Source: CAYNST01 sp964399955
GTDB lineage: Bacteria > Pseudomonadota > Gammaproteobacteria > Pseudomonadales > Cellvibrionaceae
Length of the DNA: 15,837 bases
Direction of reading: 5' to 3'
Assembly: GCA_964399955.1 (NCBI GenBank)
Contig: CAYNST010000080.1
Span: 1 to 15,837, forward strand
Shown here: positions 1 through 7,000 of the stretch, in pieces
Layout: every line of letters starts with the position of its first letter
How positions within the stretch are numbered: the stretch's first letter is position 1
Program-made: the position numbers and the translations under genes
The notes under the pieces: generated by a model
The model's input: only the letters and a program-made list of their open reading frames with translations
The model's database searches: none
Told to the model about the DNA's origin: nothing

Positions 1-56
1 TCCGCGAAGGCGGCCGCACTGTTGGCGCCGGTGTTGTAGCCAAGATCCTCGCTTAA
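1..56 (+). CDS. tuf: elongation factor Tu, C-terminal end (partial)
   Basis: This is the last 17 codons and stop of a coding region that begins before the window. In the frame starting at base 3 it reads REGGRTVGAGVVAKILA followed by TAA at 54-56. This matches the conserved EF-Tu C-terminus (domain 3, beta-barrel strand ending in VGAGVVAKI-type sequence). EF-Tu is the cytoplasmic GTPase that delivers aminoacyl-tRNA to the ribosome. Its position just upstream of tRNA-Trp and secE corresponds to the tufB copy of pseudomonads and enterics. A second tuf begins at 15782, so this genome carries two copies flanking the block. The identification is by family memory from a short fragment, but the match and the context are strong. 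Confidence 0.93.
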   Translation, partial: REGGRTVGAGVVAKILA

Positions 57-71
57 TCTCTTCAGTTCTGG

Positions 72-108
72 GGCTGGACCACTGCAGGTGGTCCAGCCTT
101 GTTTTTTT
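72..108 (+). terminator. intrinsic terminator after tuf
   Basis: An 11-bp perfect stem (72-82 with 88-98, GGCTGGACCAC / GTGGTCCAGCC) closes a 5-nt loop and is followed by TTG and seven T (102-108). This is a textbook Rho-independent terminator. It ends 15 nt after the tuf stop begins and lies only 17 nt before the 5' end of tRNA-Trp. Confidence 0.92.
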
Positions 109-125
109 GCTGAAAACAAGTTCAA

Positions 126-201
126 AGGCCAGTAGTTCAGTTGGTAGAGCGTCGGTCTCCAAAACCGAATGTCGGGGGTTCGAGTCCCTCCTGGCCTGCC
201 A
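126..201 (+). tRNA. trpT: tRNA-Trp (anticodon CCA)
   Basis: A complete 76-nt cloverleaf can be folded. The acceptor stem pairs AGGCCAG (126-132) with CTGGCCT (191-197), with discriminator G198 and an encoded CCA end (199-201). The anticodon stem pairs 152-156 with 164-168 around loop CTCCAAA, putting anticodon CCA at 159-161, which reads UGG (Trp). The variable loop is 169-173. The T stem pairs 174-178 with 186-190 around loop TTCGAGT. It sits between a tuf gene and secE, the arrangement known from pseudomonads. No promoter fits between the preceding terminator and the tRNA. Confidence 0.97.
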
Positions 202-228
202 AATCCTTAATCCTGCTTGGGTGGATTC

Positions 229-600
229 ATGAGTGCAAAGGTAGAAGCGGGTCCCTATCGTCTCGACGGCCTTAAATGGCTGGTCGTGTTCGCTTTGATT
301 GGTGGCGGCGCATTTGCCAATTCTTATTACACCAATGATTTCGCTTTGATCTACCGGGCGCTGGCCATGGTTGTAATTGGCCTGCTGGCAGCGTTTGTAG
401 CGTTCAATACAGCCAAGGGTCATGCATTTTGGAGTCTGGCGAAGGAAGCTCAGGTCGAAGTAAGAAAAGTGGTGTGGCCTACGACGGCTGAAACCAACCA
501 GACGACGATGCTGGTTATGGTTGTTGTTATCATAACCGCGATTCTGCTGTGGTTTTTTGACTGGATAATCAGCCAGTTGGCCCAATACATACTCGGCTAG
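229..600 (+). CDS. secE: SecE, preprotein translocase subunit
   Basis: SecE is the small inner-membrane subunit that clamps SecY in the SecYEG export channel. The 123-residue product has the three-segment gammaproteobacterial layout: hydrophobic segments at about residues 15-34, 41-60 and 93-116. The conserved cytoplasmic amphipathic helix lies at about 66-82 and leads into the VRKVVWPTTAET signature at 78-89, the family hallmark just before the last helix. The E. coli protein is 127 residues, so length is normal. I chose ATG 229 over an in-frame TTG at 217 because GGTGGA at 220-225 lies just upstream of the ATG and would otherwise be inside the gene, though spacing is short. Its stop (598-600) is 7 nt before nusG, with which it is surely co-transcribed. 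Confidence 0.95.
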   Translation: MSAKVEAGPYRLDGLKWLVVFALIGGGAFANSYYTNDFALIYRALAMVVIGLLAAFVAFNTAKGHAFWSLAKEAQVEVRKVVWPTTAETNQTTMLVMVVVIITAILLWFFDWIISQLAQYILG

Positions 601-607
601 GTGCTTT

Positions 608-1141
608 ATGGCTAAACGTTGGTACGTAGTACATGCCTATTCCGGCTACGAAAAAAAAGTAGCTGCAGCTTTGAAAGAAAGAGTTGCCCTGCTCGGCATG
701 GAAGAGCATTTTGGGGAGATACTGGTCCCCACAGAAGAAATCATTGAAATGCGCGGTGGTCAAAAGCGCAAATCAGAGCGCAAGTTTTTCCCGGGTTACG
801 TGTTGGTGCAGATGGAGCTTAACGATGCTGCATGGCACCTTGTCAAAGAAACACCTCGGGTTATGGGCTTTATTGGTGGTAAAGCAGATAAGCCTGCGCC
901 TATCACAGAAAAGGAAGCACAGGTGATACTGCAGCGGGTAGACGACTCTGCGGATAAGCCTAAGCCAAAAACCTTGTTTGAACCGGGTGAGATGGTTCGT
1001 GTTACCGACGGCCCGTTCAACGATTTTAACGGTGTTGTTGAAGAAGTTAACTACGAAAAAAGCAAACTACGAGTTGCTGTACTTATATTTGGCCGATCAA
1101 CTCCAGTTGAGTTGGAGTTCAGTCAGGTAGAAAAGGCTTAA
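608..1141 (+). CDS. nusG: NusG, transcription elongation/termination factor
   Basis: NusG binds RNA polymerase, suppresses pausing, assists Rho and couples transcription to translation. The 177-residue protein (E. coli 181) begins KRWYVVHAYSGYEKKV, the first strand and helix of the NGN domain (about 4-110), and contains the RKFFPGYVLVQME core at 58-70. After a short linker (about 111-122) comes the KOW domain from about 123, with the GEMVRVTDGPF motif at 127-137. The FGRSTPVELEFSQVEKA end includes F161, the counterpart of the E. coli phenylalanine that contacts ribosomal protein S10. ATG 608 is 7 nt after the secE stop, and the AGGTG at 599-603 overlaps that stop. A terminator follows the gene. 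Confidence 0.98.
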   Translation: MAKRWYVVHAYSGYEKKVAAALKERVALLGMEEHFGEILVPTEEIIEMRGGQKRKSERKFFPGYVLVQMELNDAAWHLVKETPRVMGFIGGKADKPAPITEKEAQVILQRVDDSADKPKPKTLFEPGEMVRVTDGPFNDFNGVVEEVNYEKSKLRVAVLIFGRSTPVELEFSQVEKA

Positions 1142-1178
1142 ACCACGCAGTCTAACCGTACATCGCACCGCAGACTAT

Positions 1179-1213
1179 CCCCTCTTCGAACGATATATCG
1201 AGGAGGGGTTTTT
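1179..1213 (+). terminator. intrinsic terminator/attenuator after nusG
   Basis: The stem pairs CCCCTCTTCGA (1179-1189) with TCGAGGAGGGG (1198-1208), 11 bp with one G-T pair, over an 8-nt loop, followed by TTTTT (1209-1213). It should end part of the secE-nusG transcripts. The next strong hairpin begins just 3 nt later at 1216, so this element and the rplK leader form a tandem structure. Confidence 0.85.
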
Positions 1214-1215
1214 GT

Positions 1216-1290
1216 GTCTTTACAAGAAAGCTTGTGAAGACGGGGGAGCCACAGAAGGGCAAGTCAACTTGCCTGGAGGCGTTACCACCC
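1216..1290 (+). promoter_or_regulatory. rplK leader with probable L1 autoregulatory site
   Basis: The leader folds into an 11-bp hairpin (1216-1226 with 1231-1241, GTCTTTACAAG / CTTGTGAAGAC, loop AAAG, one G-T pair). A second stem follows at 1257-1263 with 1268-1274 (loop TCAA). Flanking the second stem are GGGGGAGCC (1242-1250) and GGCGTTACCACCC (1278-1290). As I recall the E. coli 23S rRNA L1-stalk sequence, the two L1-contacting strands there are GGTGGGAGGC and a strand ending ATACCACCC. The leader therefore looks like an imitation of the L1 rRNA target. In gammaproteobacteria L1 represses translation of its own rplK-rplA mRNA through such a site. The outer helix is imperfect (one G/A mismatch or a bulged A), so the exact fold is an inference. 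Confidence 0.68.
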
Positions 1291-1309
1291 ATCTACTTGG
1301 AGTTTAGCA

Positions 1310-1741
1310 ATGGCTAAGAAAATTGAAGCGTATATCAAGTTGCAGGTCAAGGCTGCTCAAGCCAACCCCAGTCCGCCGGTTGGTCCCGCTTTGGGCCAGA
1401 AAGGCGTGAACATCATGGAGTTCTGTAAGGCGTTCAACGCACAGACTCAAGGTATGGAGCCAGGCTCGCCGGTACCCGTGGTCATCAGCGTGTACAGCGA
1501 TCGCAGCTTCACCTTCACCATGAAGACTCCACCTGCGGCATATCTGTTGAAAAAAGCCGCTGGCGTCAAGTCCGGCAGTGGGCGCCCAAATACTGAAAAG
1601 GTGGGCAAGGTCAATCGGGCGCAGCTCGAAGAAATTGCCACCATCAAAATGCCAGACTTGACAGCTGCCGATATGGACGCAGCGGTACGAACAATCGCTG
1701 GCTCCGCTCGTGCCATGGGCCTTGAAGTGGAGGGAGTATAA
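1310..1741 (+). CDS. rplK: 50S ribosomal protein L11
   Basis: L11 forms the base of the GTPase-associated centre with 23S rRNA, where elongation factors and the stringent factor RelA act. The product is 143 residues (E. coli 142). The N-terminal domain carries the proline-rich SPPVGPALGQKGVNIMEFCKAFN-type segment (21-43), including the prolines of the thiopeptide-antibiotic pocket. The C-terminal rRNA-binding domain includes KKAAGVKSGSG (residues 81-91) and ends in the RTIAGSARAMGLEVEG signature. The ATG has TGGAG at 1298-1302. The stop is 2 nt before rplA, so the two are translationally linked, as expected for the L11 operon. Confidence 0.98.
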   Translation: MAKKIEAYIKLQVKAAQANPSPPVGPALGQKGVNIMEFCKAFNAQTQGMEPGSPVPVVISVYSDRSFTFTMKTPPAAYLLKKAAGVKSGSGRPNTEKVGKVNRAQLEEIATIKMPDLTAADMDAAVRTIAGSARAMGLEVEGV

Positions 1742-1743
1742 CA

Positions 1744-2439
1744 ATGGCTAAGTTATCCAAGCGTCAAAAAGCTATCCGCGAGAAAGTTGATACCAATAAG
1801 CAGTATGCCATTCAAGATGCAATCGCACTGTTGAAAGAGCTCTCAAACCTCAAGTTTGAAGAGACCTTCGATGTAGCGGTGAATCTGGGCATCGATCCGC
1901 GCAAATCGGATCAGACCGTTCGCGGCGCCACCACTCTGCCACACGGCACCGGCAAAAGCGTACGCGTGGCCGTGTTCACTCAGGGCGCCAACGCCGAAGC
2001 AGCCAAGGCTGCCGGAGCCGATCTGATAGGCATGGAAGACCTGGCCGAGCAGATCAAGGGCGGCATGATGGACTTCGACGTTGTCATCGCCGATCCTGCA
2101 GCCATGCGCGTTGTGGGGCAGTTGGGCCAGTTGTTGGGTCCACGAGGGCTGATGCCCAACCCGAAAACCGGCACCGTAACACCCGATGTGGCAACGGCGG
2201 TCAAGAACGCCAAAGCCGGTCAGGTGCGCTTCCGTGCAGACAAAGGCGGCATCATTCACGGCGGTATTGGCCGTGTGTCCTTTGATCAGAATGCAGTAAA
2301 AGAAAATCTGGAAGCGCTGATCGCCGATCTCAAGCGCGTGAAGCCGGCTTCATCCAAGGGCGTGTATTTGAGAAAGGTTTCTCTGAGCACCACCATGGGG
2401 CCCGGCCTGGCCATAGATCTTTCCTCCCTCGAAGCCTAA
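1744..2439 (+). CDS. rplA: 50S ribosomal protein L1
   Basis: L1 is the core of the mobile L1 stalk that guides deacylated tRNA out of the E site, and it is the repressor of its own operon. The product is 231 residues (E. coli 234). The family signature GQLGQLLGPRGLMPNPKTGT lies at 125-144, and domain II (about 70-160) is embedded in domain I in the usual way. The start is well supported: GGAGGGAG at 1729-1736 lies 7 nt before the ATG, inside the end of rplK. The paired leader site upstream of rplK is its expected mRNA target. Confidence 0.98.
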   Translation: MAKLSKRQKAIREKVDTNKQYAIQDAIALLKELSNLKFEETFDVAVNLGIDPRKSDQTVRGATTLPHGTGKSVRVAVFTQGANAEAAKAAGADLIGMEDLAEQIKGGMMDFDVVIADPAAMRVVGQLGQLLGPRGLMPNPKTGTVTPDVATAVKNAKAGQVRFRADKGGIIHGGIGRVSFDQNAVKENLEALIADLKRVKPASSKGVYLRKVSLSTTMGPGLAIDLSSLEA

Positions 2440-2466
2440 GGCTGGAGAGAGAACCAACTTTGGGGC

Positions 2467-2566
2467 CCAGCATTTAGCTGGTCTGTCAAAGACCGTAGGA
2501 GCCAAAGCCGAGAGGCCCAGGCTTAATAAGTAGCCGCCGCAAAGCGGAACATCCTACGCAGACGGT
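2467..2566 (+). promoter_or_regulatory. L10 leader (L10-L12 binding site)
   Basis: ACCG plus TAGGA (2492-2500) pairs with TCCTA plus CGGT (2552-2556 and 2563-2566). This leaves a one-sided 6-nt bulge CGCAGA (2557-2562), the type of kinked, bulged stem bound by the L10-(L12)4 complex in gammaproteobacterial rplJ leaders. Inside the stem are smaller helices: AGCC 2500-2503 with GGCT 2520-2523, and CCGC 2537-2540 with GCGG 2544-2547. Just before it are two overlapping 5-bp hairpins, 2467-2481 (CCAGC/GCTGG) and 2480-2494 (GGTCT/AGACC). The second would compete with the bulged stem. The role in translational repression of rplJ-rplL is inferred from the known family. I could not find a convincing promoter in this spacer. 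Confidence 0.75.
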
Positions 2567-2603
2567 GTGACCCGATTCAGTTTTGACTGGATGTGATCAC
2601 CGA

Positions 2604-2674
2604 TTAGTGGGTTCCACTAACCAGACCGCTAACCGCCGCGTGCGGTGGCGATCCAGGCAGAGCTTATGTTCTGC
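2604..2674 (+). other. three consecutive RNA hairpins upstream of rplJ
   Basis: Between the L10 site and rplJ three short stems follow each other. TTAGTGG pairs with CCACTAA (2604-2610 / 2614-2620, 7 bp, 3-nt loop). CCGCCG pairs with CGGTGG (2633-2638 / 2643-2648, one G-T pair, loop CGTG). GCAGAGC pairs with GTTCTGC (2657-2663 / 2668-2674, one G-T pair, loop TTAT). A weak T run (2687-2690) follows some 12 nt later, too far for a standard terminator. They probably form the rest of the rplJ leader fold through which L10 binding affects translation. Function is inferred. Confidence 0.5.
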
Positions 2675-2714
2675 GGTCAGTGGAGCTTTTTATCCATTCC
2701 AGGAGATAGTTATT

Positions 2715-3245
2715 GTGGCTATTAGACTCGAAGACAAAAAAGCGATCGTCGCTGATGTTAACGAGACTGCGGCCAATGCTTTGTCACTGGTCATTGCTGA
2801 CGCCCGCGGCGTTTCGGTAGCGCGAATGGATGCGCTGCGGAAACAAGCGCGCGAGAACAATGTGCGTTTACAGGTTGTACGCAACACATTGGCTCGCCGT
2901 GCGGTGGAAGGCACTGAGTTTGAATGCGTGCGCGACGTTTTGAAAGGGCCCAGCATATTCGGATTTTCCATGGAAGATCCCGGTGCTGCAGCTCGACTTT
3001 TCAAAGAATTTGCCAAAGCAAATGAAAAGTTTGAAGTCAAAGCGTTGGCCGTAGGTGGCAAACTGTTGGAATCATCGCAGATCGATGCGCTCGCTACACT
3101 GCCAACTCGCGATCAAGCCTTGTCTATGCTCATGAGCGTGATGATCGCGCCGGTTACCAAACTGGCTCGCACACTCAACGAGATACCGACCAAGGTTACC
3201 CGTGCTGTTGCGGCGGTTCGCGACCAAAAAGGCGAAGCGGCTTAA
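2715..3245 (+). CDS. rplJ: 50S ribosomal protein L10
   Basis: L10 anchors the L7/L12 dimers to the ribosome and represses its own mRNA when complexed with them. From the GTG at 2715 the product is 176 residues (E. coli 165) and starts with an AIRLEDKKAIVADV segment equivalent to E. coli ALNLQDKQAIVAEV. The VVRNTLARRAVEGTEFECV and GAAARLFKEFAKANEKFEVKA segments are the conserved rRNA-binding domain. The C-terminal helix (about 140-176) carries the L12 dimers. GTG is chosen because AGGAG (2701-2705) is well placed and family alignment begins there. The frame stays open upstream to 2583, but that extension is leader RNA. The C-terminus is about 11 residues longer than in E. coli, through a segment around NEIPTKVTRAV. 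Confidence 0.97.
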   Translation: MAIRLEDKKAIVADVNETAANALSLVIADARGVSVARMDALRKQARENNVRLQVVRNTLARRAVEGTEFECVRDVLKGPSIFGFSMEDPGAAARLFKEFAKANEKFEVKALAVGGKLLESSQIDALATLPTRDQALSMLMSVMIAPVTKLARTLNEIPTKVTRAVAAVRDQKGEAA

Positions 3246-3302
3246 GCCCGGCTTTTTGGTTAAATTAATTTTCATTTTTAATGTTACATCGGAGATTGAG
3301 TA

Positions 3303-3677
3303 ATGGCTCTGTCTAAAGAAGATATCTTGAATGCAATTGCTGAAATGTCAGTAATGGATGTGGTTGAACTGGTTTCTGCCATGGAAGAAAAATTCGGCGT
3401 TTCTGCCGCTGCTGCTGTTGCTGCTCCCGCTGCCGCCGCCGCTGCCGCACCAGCTGCTGAAGAGCAGACTGAATTTGACGTTGTATTGAACGCTGCTGGC
3501 GAGAAAAAAGTCAACGTGATCAAGGTTGTTCGCGCACTGACTGGCCTGGGCCTGAAAGAAGCCAAGGATCTGGTTGACGGCGCTCCTAAGACTGTCAAAG
3601 AAGCTGCTTCCAAAGCCGATGCTGAAGACGCCAAAAAGCAACTTGAAGAAGCTGGCGCCACTGTCGAGCTCAAGTAA
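3303..3677 (+). CDS. rplL: 50S ribosomal protein L7/L12
   Basis: L7/L12 is the multicopy acidic stalk protein that recruits and stimulates the translational GTPases EF-Tu and EF-G. The 124-residue product has the canonical three parts. The dimerising, L10-binding N-terminal helices are at 1-33. An extremely alanine-rich flexible hinge spans 35-52 (16 of 18 residues Ala or Pro). The globular C-terminal domain from about 54 includes KVNVIKVVRALTGLGLKEAKDLV and ends VELK. GGAG at 3291-3294 is 8 nt from the ATG. It follows rplJ by 57 nt and must be made in several-fold excess over L10, so differential translation or transcript processing around it is expected. Confidence 0.98.
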   Translation: MALSKEDILNAIAEMSVMDVVELVSAMEEKFGVSAAAAVAAPAAAAAAAPAAEEQTEFDVVLNAAGEKKVNVIKVVRALTGLGLKEAKDLVDGAPKTVKEAASKADAEDAKKQLEEAGATVELK

Positions 3678-3693
3678 GTTGTTGACTGTTGCA

Positions 3694-3748
3694 AGCCAAA
3701 TCTGATTTTGGCTCGAGGCTAGCGGGCAGATTGCCTGCTGGCCTTTTT
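3694..3748 (+). terminator. attenuator-type terminator between rplL and rpoB
   Basis: Two stems lie in tandem. The first pairs AGCCAAA (3694-3700) with TTTGGCT (3707-3713). The second pairs GGCTAGCGGGCA (3717-3728) with TGCCTGCTGGCC (3732-3743), 12 bp with two G-T pairs and a tight 3-nt loop, and is followed by TTTTT (3744-3748). In E. coli a partial terminator at this place lets only a fraction of polymerases reach rpoBC, matching the lower need for RNA polymerase than for L7/L12. The same role is inferred here. Confidence 0.85.
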
Positions 3749-4052
3749 CTGTTTGCGGTGAAGATTTGTAAGTGCCACGCGGCAAGATTTTTACGAAAGC
3801 AGTTTCCGCAATTCCCTCTGCAGCCCCGCATGGGTAACAGACAGGATGCAGAATGTATCAACATTGGCCAACTGGCCAGTGAGAGCGCAGAAGACGACCG
3901 CATTTATTGCAAATAACTGCGGCGCTGTGCGAAAACCAATGGGTTCGCGACGAACTCTTGGTTGGCAGGTTAATACCGCGGTTGATTTGGAAGCTATCCC
4001 CCTTCCGCCGTCTAGCCCAGAGAATGCCCCGTGAACAAGCTGAGGAATACTG
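3749..4052 (+). other. rpoB leader region with two long hairpins, possible RNase III-type processing stems
   Basis: This is the rest of the 375-nt spacer before rpoB. It has no convincing gene. Two stems stand out. CCGCA-T-TTATT pairs with AATAA-C-TGCGG (3898-3908 / 3912-3922, 10 bp with one internal mismatch), possibly extended by CGCA 3886-3889 with TGCG 3928-3931. AACCAA and GTTCG (3934-3939, 3943-3947) pair with CGAAC and TTGGTT (3951-3955, 3958-3963). E. coli cuts the rplL-rpoB spacer with RNase III, and these stems are candidates for the equivalent, but that is inference. A TGGCCA-AC-TGGCCA repeat sits near 3866-3879. I see nothing recognisable in 3749-3860 or 3964-4035. The GAGGA at 4042-4046 is the rpoB ribosome binding site. 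Confidence 0.4.
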
Positions 4053-7000
4053 ATGGCTTACTCGTACACTGAGAAAAAACGCATCCGTAAGGATTTCGGC
4101 AAGCTGCCCCACGTCATGGACGTTCCTTACCTGTTGGCAATCCAACTCGATTCATATCGAAAATTTACGCAGTCTGATGTTGGGCCTGAAAAGCGCCTCG
4201 ACATGGGCCTGCACGCCGCTTTCAAATCGGTGTTCCCAATTGTCAGTTATTCCGGTAATGCAGCTCTCGAATACGTCAGCTACAACCTCGGCAAAGCGGT
4301 GTTCGATGTGTCCGAATGCGTCCTGCGCGGTGCGACCTACGCCGTGCCATTGCGCGTCAAGGTTCGCCTGATTATCTACGATAAAGAATCGTCCAACAAA
4401 GCCATCAAAGACATCAAAGAGCAGGAAGTCTACATGGGCGAGATTCCGCTCATGACCGACAACGGTACCTTTGTGATCAACGGTACTGAGCGCGTTATCG
4501 TATCTCAGCTGCACCGTTCCCCCGGGGTGTTTTTTGAGCACGACAAGGGTAAAACCCATTCGTCGGGTAAGTTGCTGTACTCCGCGCGCATCATCCCCTA
4601 CCGCGGTTCCTGGTTGGACTTCGAGTTTGACCCCAAGGATATGGTCTACGTACGGATTGACCGTCGCCGCAAGCTGCCGGTTACCATTCTGCTGCGGGCT
4701 CTGGGCTACAACTCCGAGCAGATCCTCAATATGTTTTTTGAAACCAACAAGTTCCGCTTGGCCGATGACGGCAGCGTGAAACTTGAACTGGTGCCGTCGC
4801 GTTTGCGCGGTGATGTGGCCACTTTTGACATTTTTGACAAAGAAGGCAATGTCATCGTCGAAGAGGGGCGTCGTATCACTGCGCGTCACATTCGGCAGAT
4901 GGAGAAGTCCGGCGTGGATGAACTGTCGGTTCCACGCGAGTATCTGCTGGGCCGTGCCATCGCCAAAGACATTGTGGATCCCAACACCGGAGAAGTGCTG
5001 GTTGAGTGCAACAGCGAGATCAGCGAAGACATTCTCAACACCATCGCCAAGGCGGCAACTTCCGAGCTGGAAACCATCTACACCAATGAACTGGACTGTG
5101 GGCCGTTTATCTCTGACACCCTGCGGGTAGACCCTGCGCGCGGGCAGCTGGAGGCACTGGTCGAGATCTACCGCATGATGCGCCCCGGCGAGCCGCCGAC
5201 CAAAGAGTCTGCAGAAGGTCTGTTCCAGAACCTGTTCTTCAGCCAGGACCGCTACGACCTGTCTGCGGTTGGACGCATGAAATTCAACCGTCGCCTGGGC
5301 CGTGAAGAAGAGAAGGGCGAGGGCGTCCTGTCCAACGACGACATCGTTGATGTGATCCGCACCCTGATTGACATCCGCAACGGTAAGGGCATGGTCGATG
5401 ACATTGATCACCTGGGTAACCGCCGTGTGCGTTCCGTAGGCGAGATGGCAGAAAACCAGTTCCGCGTCGGCCTGGTGCGGGTTGAGCGCGCGGTCAAAGA
5501 GCGCCTGTCCATGGCAGAAAGCGAAGGCTTGATGCCGCAGGACCTGGTCAACGCCAAGCCGGTTGCTGCAGCCGTCAAAGAGTTTTTCGGCTCCAGTCAG
5601 TTGTCTCAGTTCATGGACCAGAACAACCCGCTGTCGGAAGTCACGCACAAGCGTCGTGTTTCGGCCCTGGGCCCCGGTGGTCTGACCCGCGAGCGCGCCG
5701 GCTTTGAGGTGCGTGACGTTCACCCGACTCATTACGGCCGAGTCTGCCCCATCGAAACACCAGAAGGACCGAACATCGGGCTGATCAACTCACTGGCAAC
5801 CTATGCGCGCACCAACAGCTACGGCTTCCTTGAGAGCCCGGTGCGCAAAGTGGTGGATGGCAAGGTCACCGATCATATCGACTACCTGTCCGCCATCAAC
5901 GAAGCTCAGTACGTTGTTGCTCAGGCCTCGGCGGTGTTGGATGAAGAAGGTCGCTTGAGCGAAGATCTGGTCTCTGTGCGACATCAGAACGAGTTCACTC
6001 TCAAATCCGCCAGTGAGGTGGATTACATGGACGTATCACCGCGTCAGGTTGTATCGGTTGCTGCGTCTCTGATCCCCTTCCTGGAGCACGATGACGCCAA
6101 CCGAGCCCTGATGGGGTCCAACATGCAGCGTCAGGCAGTACCAACGCTGCGTGCTGAGAAGCCGCTGGTGGGAACGGGAATGGAGCGCAACGTTGCCTCC
6201 GACTCCGGCGTCTGTGTGGTAGCTCGTCGCGGCGGCGTCATCGAGCGTGTGGACTCCGCGCGTATCGTAGTGCGCGTAGCCAATGACGAAGTGGAAGCCG
6301 GTGACGCAGGTGTGGACATCTACAACCTCACCAAGTACACCCGTTCCAACCAGAACACCTGCATCAACCAGCGGCCCATCGTGCGCACCGGTGACAGCAT
6401 TGCCCGGGGCGACATTCTGGCCGACGGCCCGTCGGTGGACCTGGGCGAGTTGGCGTTGGGGCAAAACATGCGCATCGCATTTATGCCCTGGAACGGATAC
6501 AACTTCGAGGACTCCATACTGGTGTCCGAACGAGTGGTACAGGAAGACCGCTTTACCACCATCCATATCCAGGAGCTGACCTGTATCGCTCGCGATACCA
6601 AGCTGGGCTCGGAAGAAATCACTGCGGATATACCCAATGTGGGTGAAGGTGCGTTGTCCAAGCTGGATGAATCCGGCGTGGTTTACATCGGCGCGGAAGT
6701 AGGCCCGGGGGATATTCTGGTGGGCAAGGTGACACCCAAGGGTGAAACCCAGCTGACGCCGGAAGAAAAGCTGCTGCGGGCCATCTTCGGCGAGAAAGCC
6801 TCGGACGTTAAAGATACGTCACTGCGCGTGCCCACCAGCACCCGTGGTACGGTCATTGATGTGCAGGTGTTCACCCGCGACGGCCTGGAGAAAGACCAGC
6901 GTTCACTGGAAATTGAAAAGAGCCAGTTGAACAAGGTTCGCAAGGATTTGAACGAAGAGTACCGCATCGTTGAAGCGGCAACCTTCGAGCGTCTGCGCGA

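Noticed and set aside
217..228. TTG start extending SecE by four residues
   Set aside because: The GGTGGA ribosome binding site lies inside the extension, and ATG 229 gives the expected N-terminus.
1107..1133. TTGAGT-N15-TAGAAA as an rplK promoter
   Set aside because: The spacer is 15 bp and it lies inside nusG upstream of a terminator. The match is too weak to list as a feature.
2583..2714. Upstream in-frame extension of rplJ from a TTG
   Set aside because: The family N-terminus begins at GTG 2715 with a good AGGAG before it, and the extension is the structured leader RNA.
3405..3458. GCN-rich repetitive tract in rplL that resembles a simple-sequence repeat
   Set aside because: It encodes the alanine-rich hinge normal for L7/L12. 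Codons vary, so it is not a perfect slippage repeat.
3689..4034. Two overlapping short open frames (about 75 and 62 codons) in the rplL-rpoB spacer
   Set aside because: The first starts at TTG within the attenuator stem region. Neither has a convincing ribosome binding site, and the sequence is explained better by RNA hairpins. I recognise no protein.
5589..5669. Possible rifampicin-resistance change in rpoB
   Set aside because: All main resistance positions (equivalents of E. coli 513, 516, 526, 531, 533) carry the sensitive residue.
4152..5732. 526-codon open frame on the minus strand, antisense to rpoB
   Set aside because: It lies entirely within the essential rpoB frame, shows no recognisable domain, has a low-complexity His/Gln-rich composition typical of antisense reading of biased codons, and has no ribosome binding site or promoter context.
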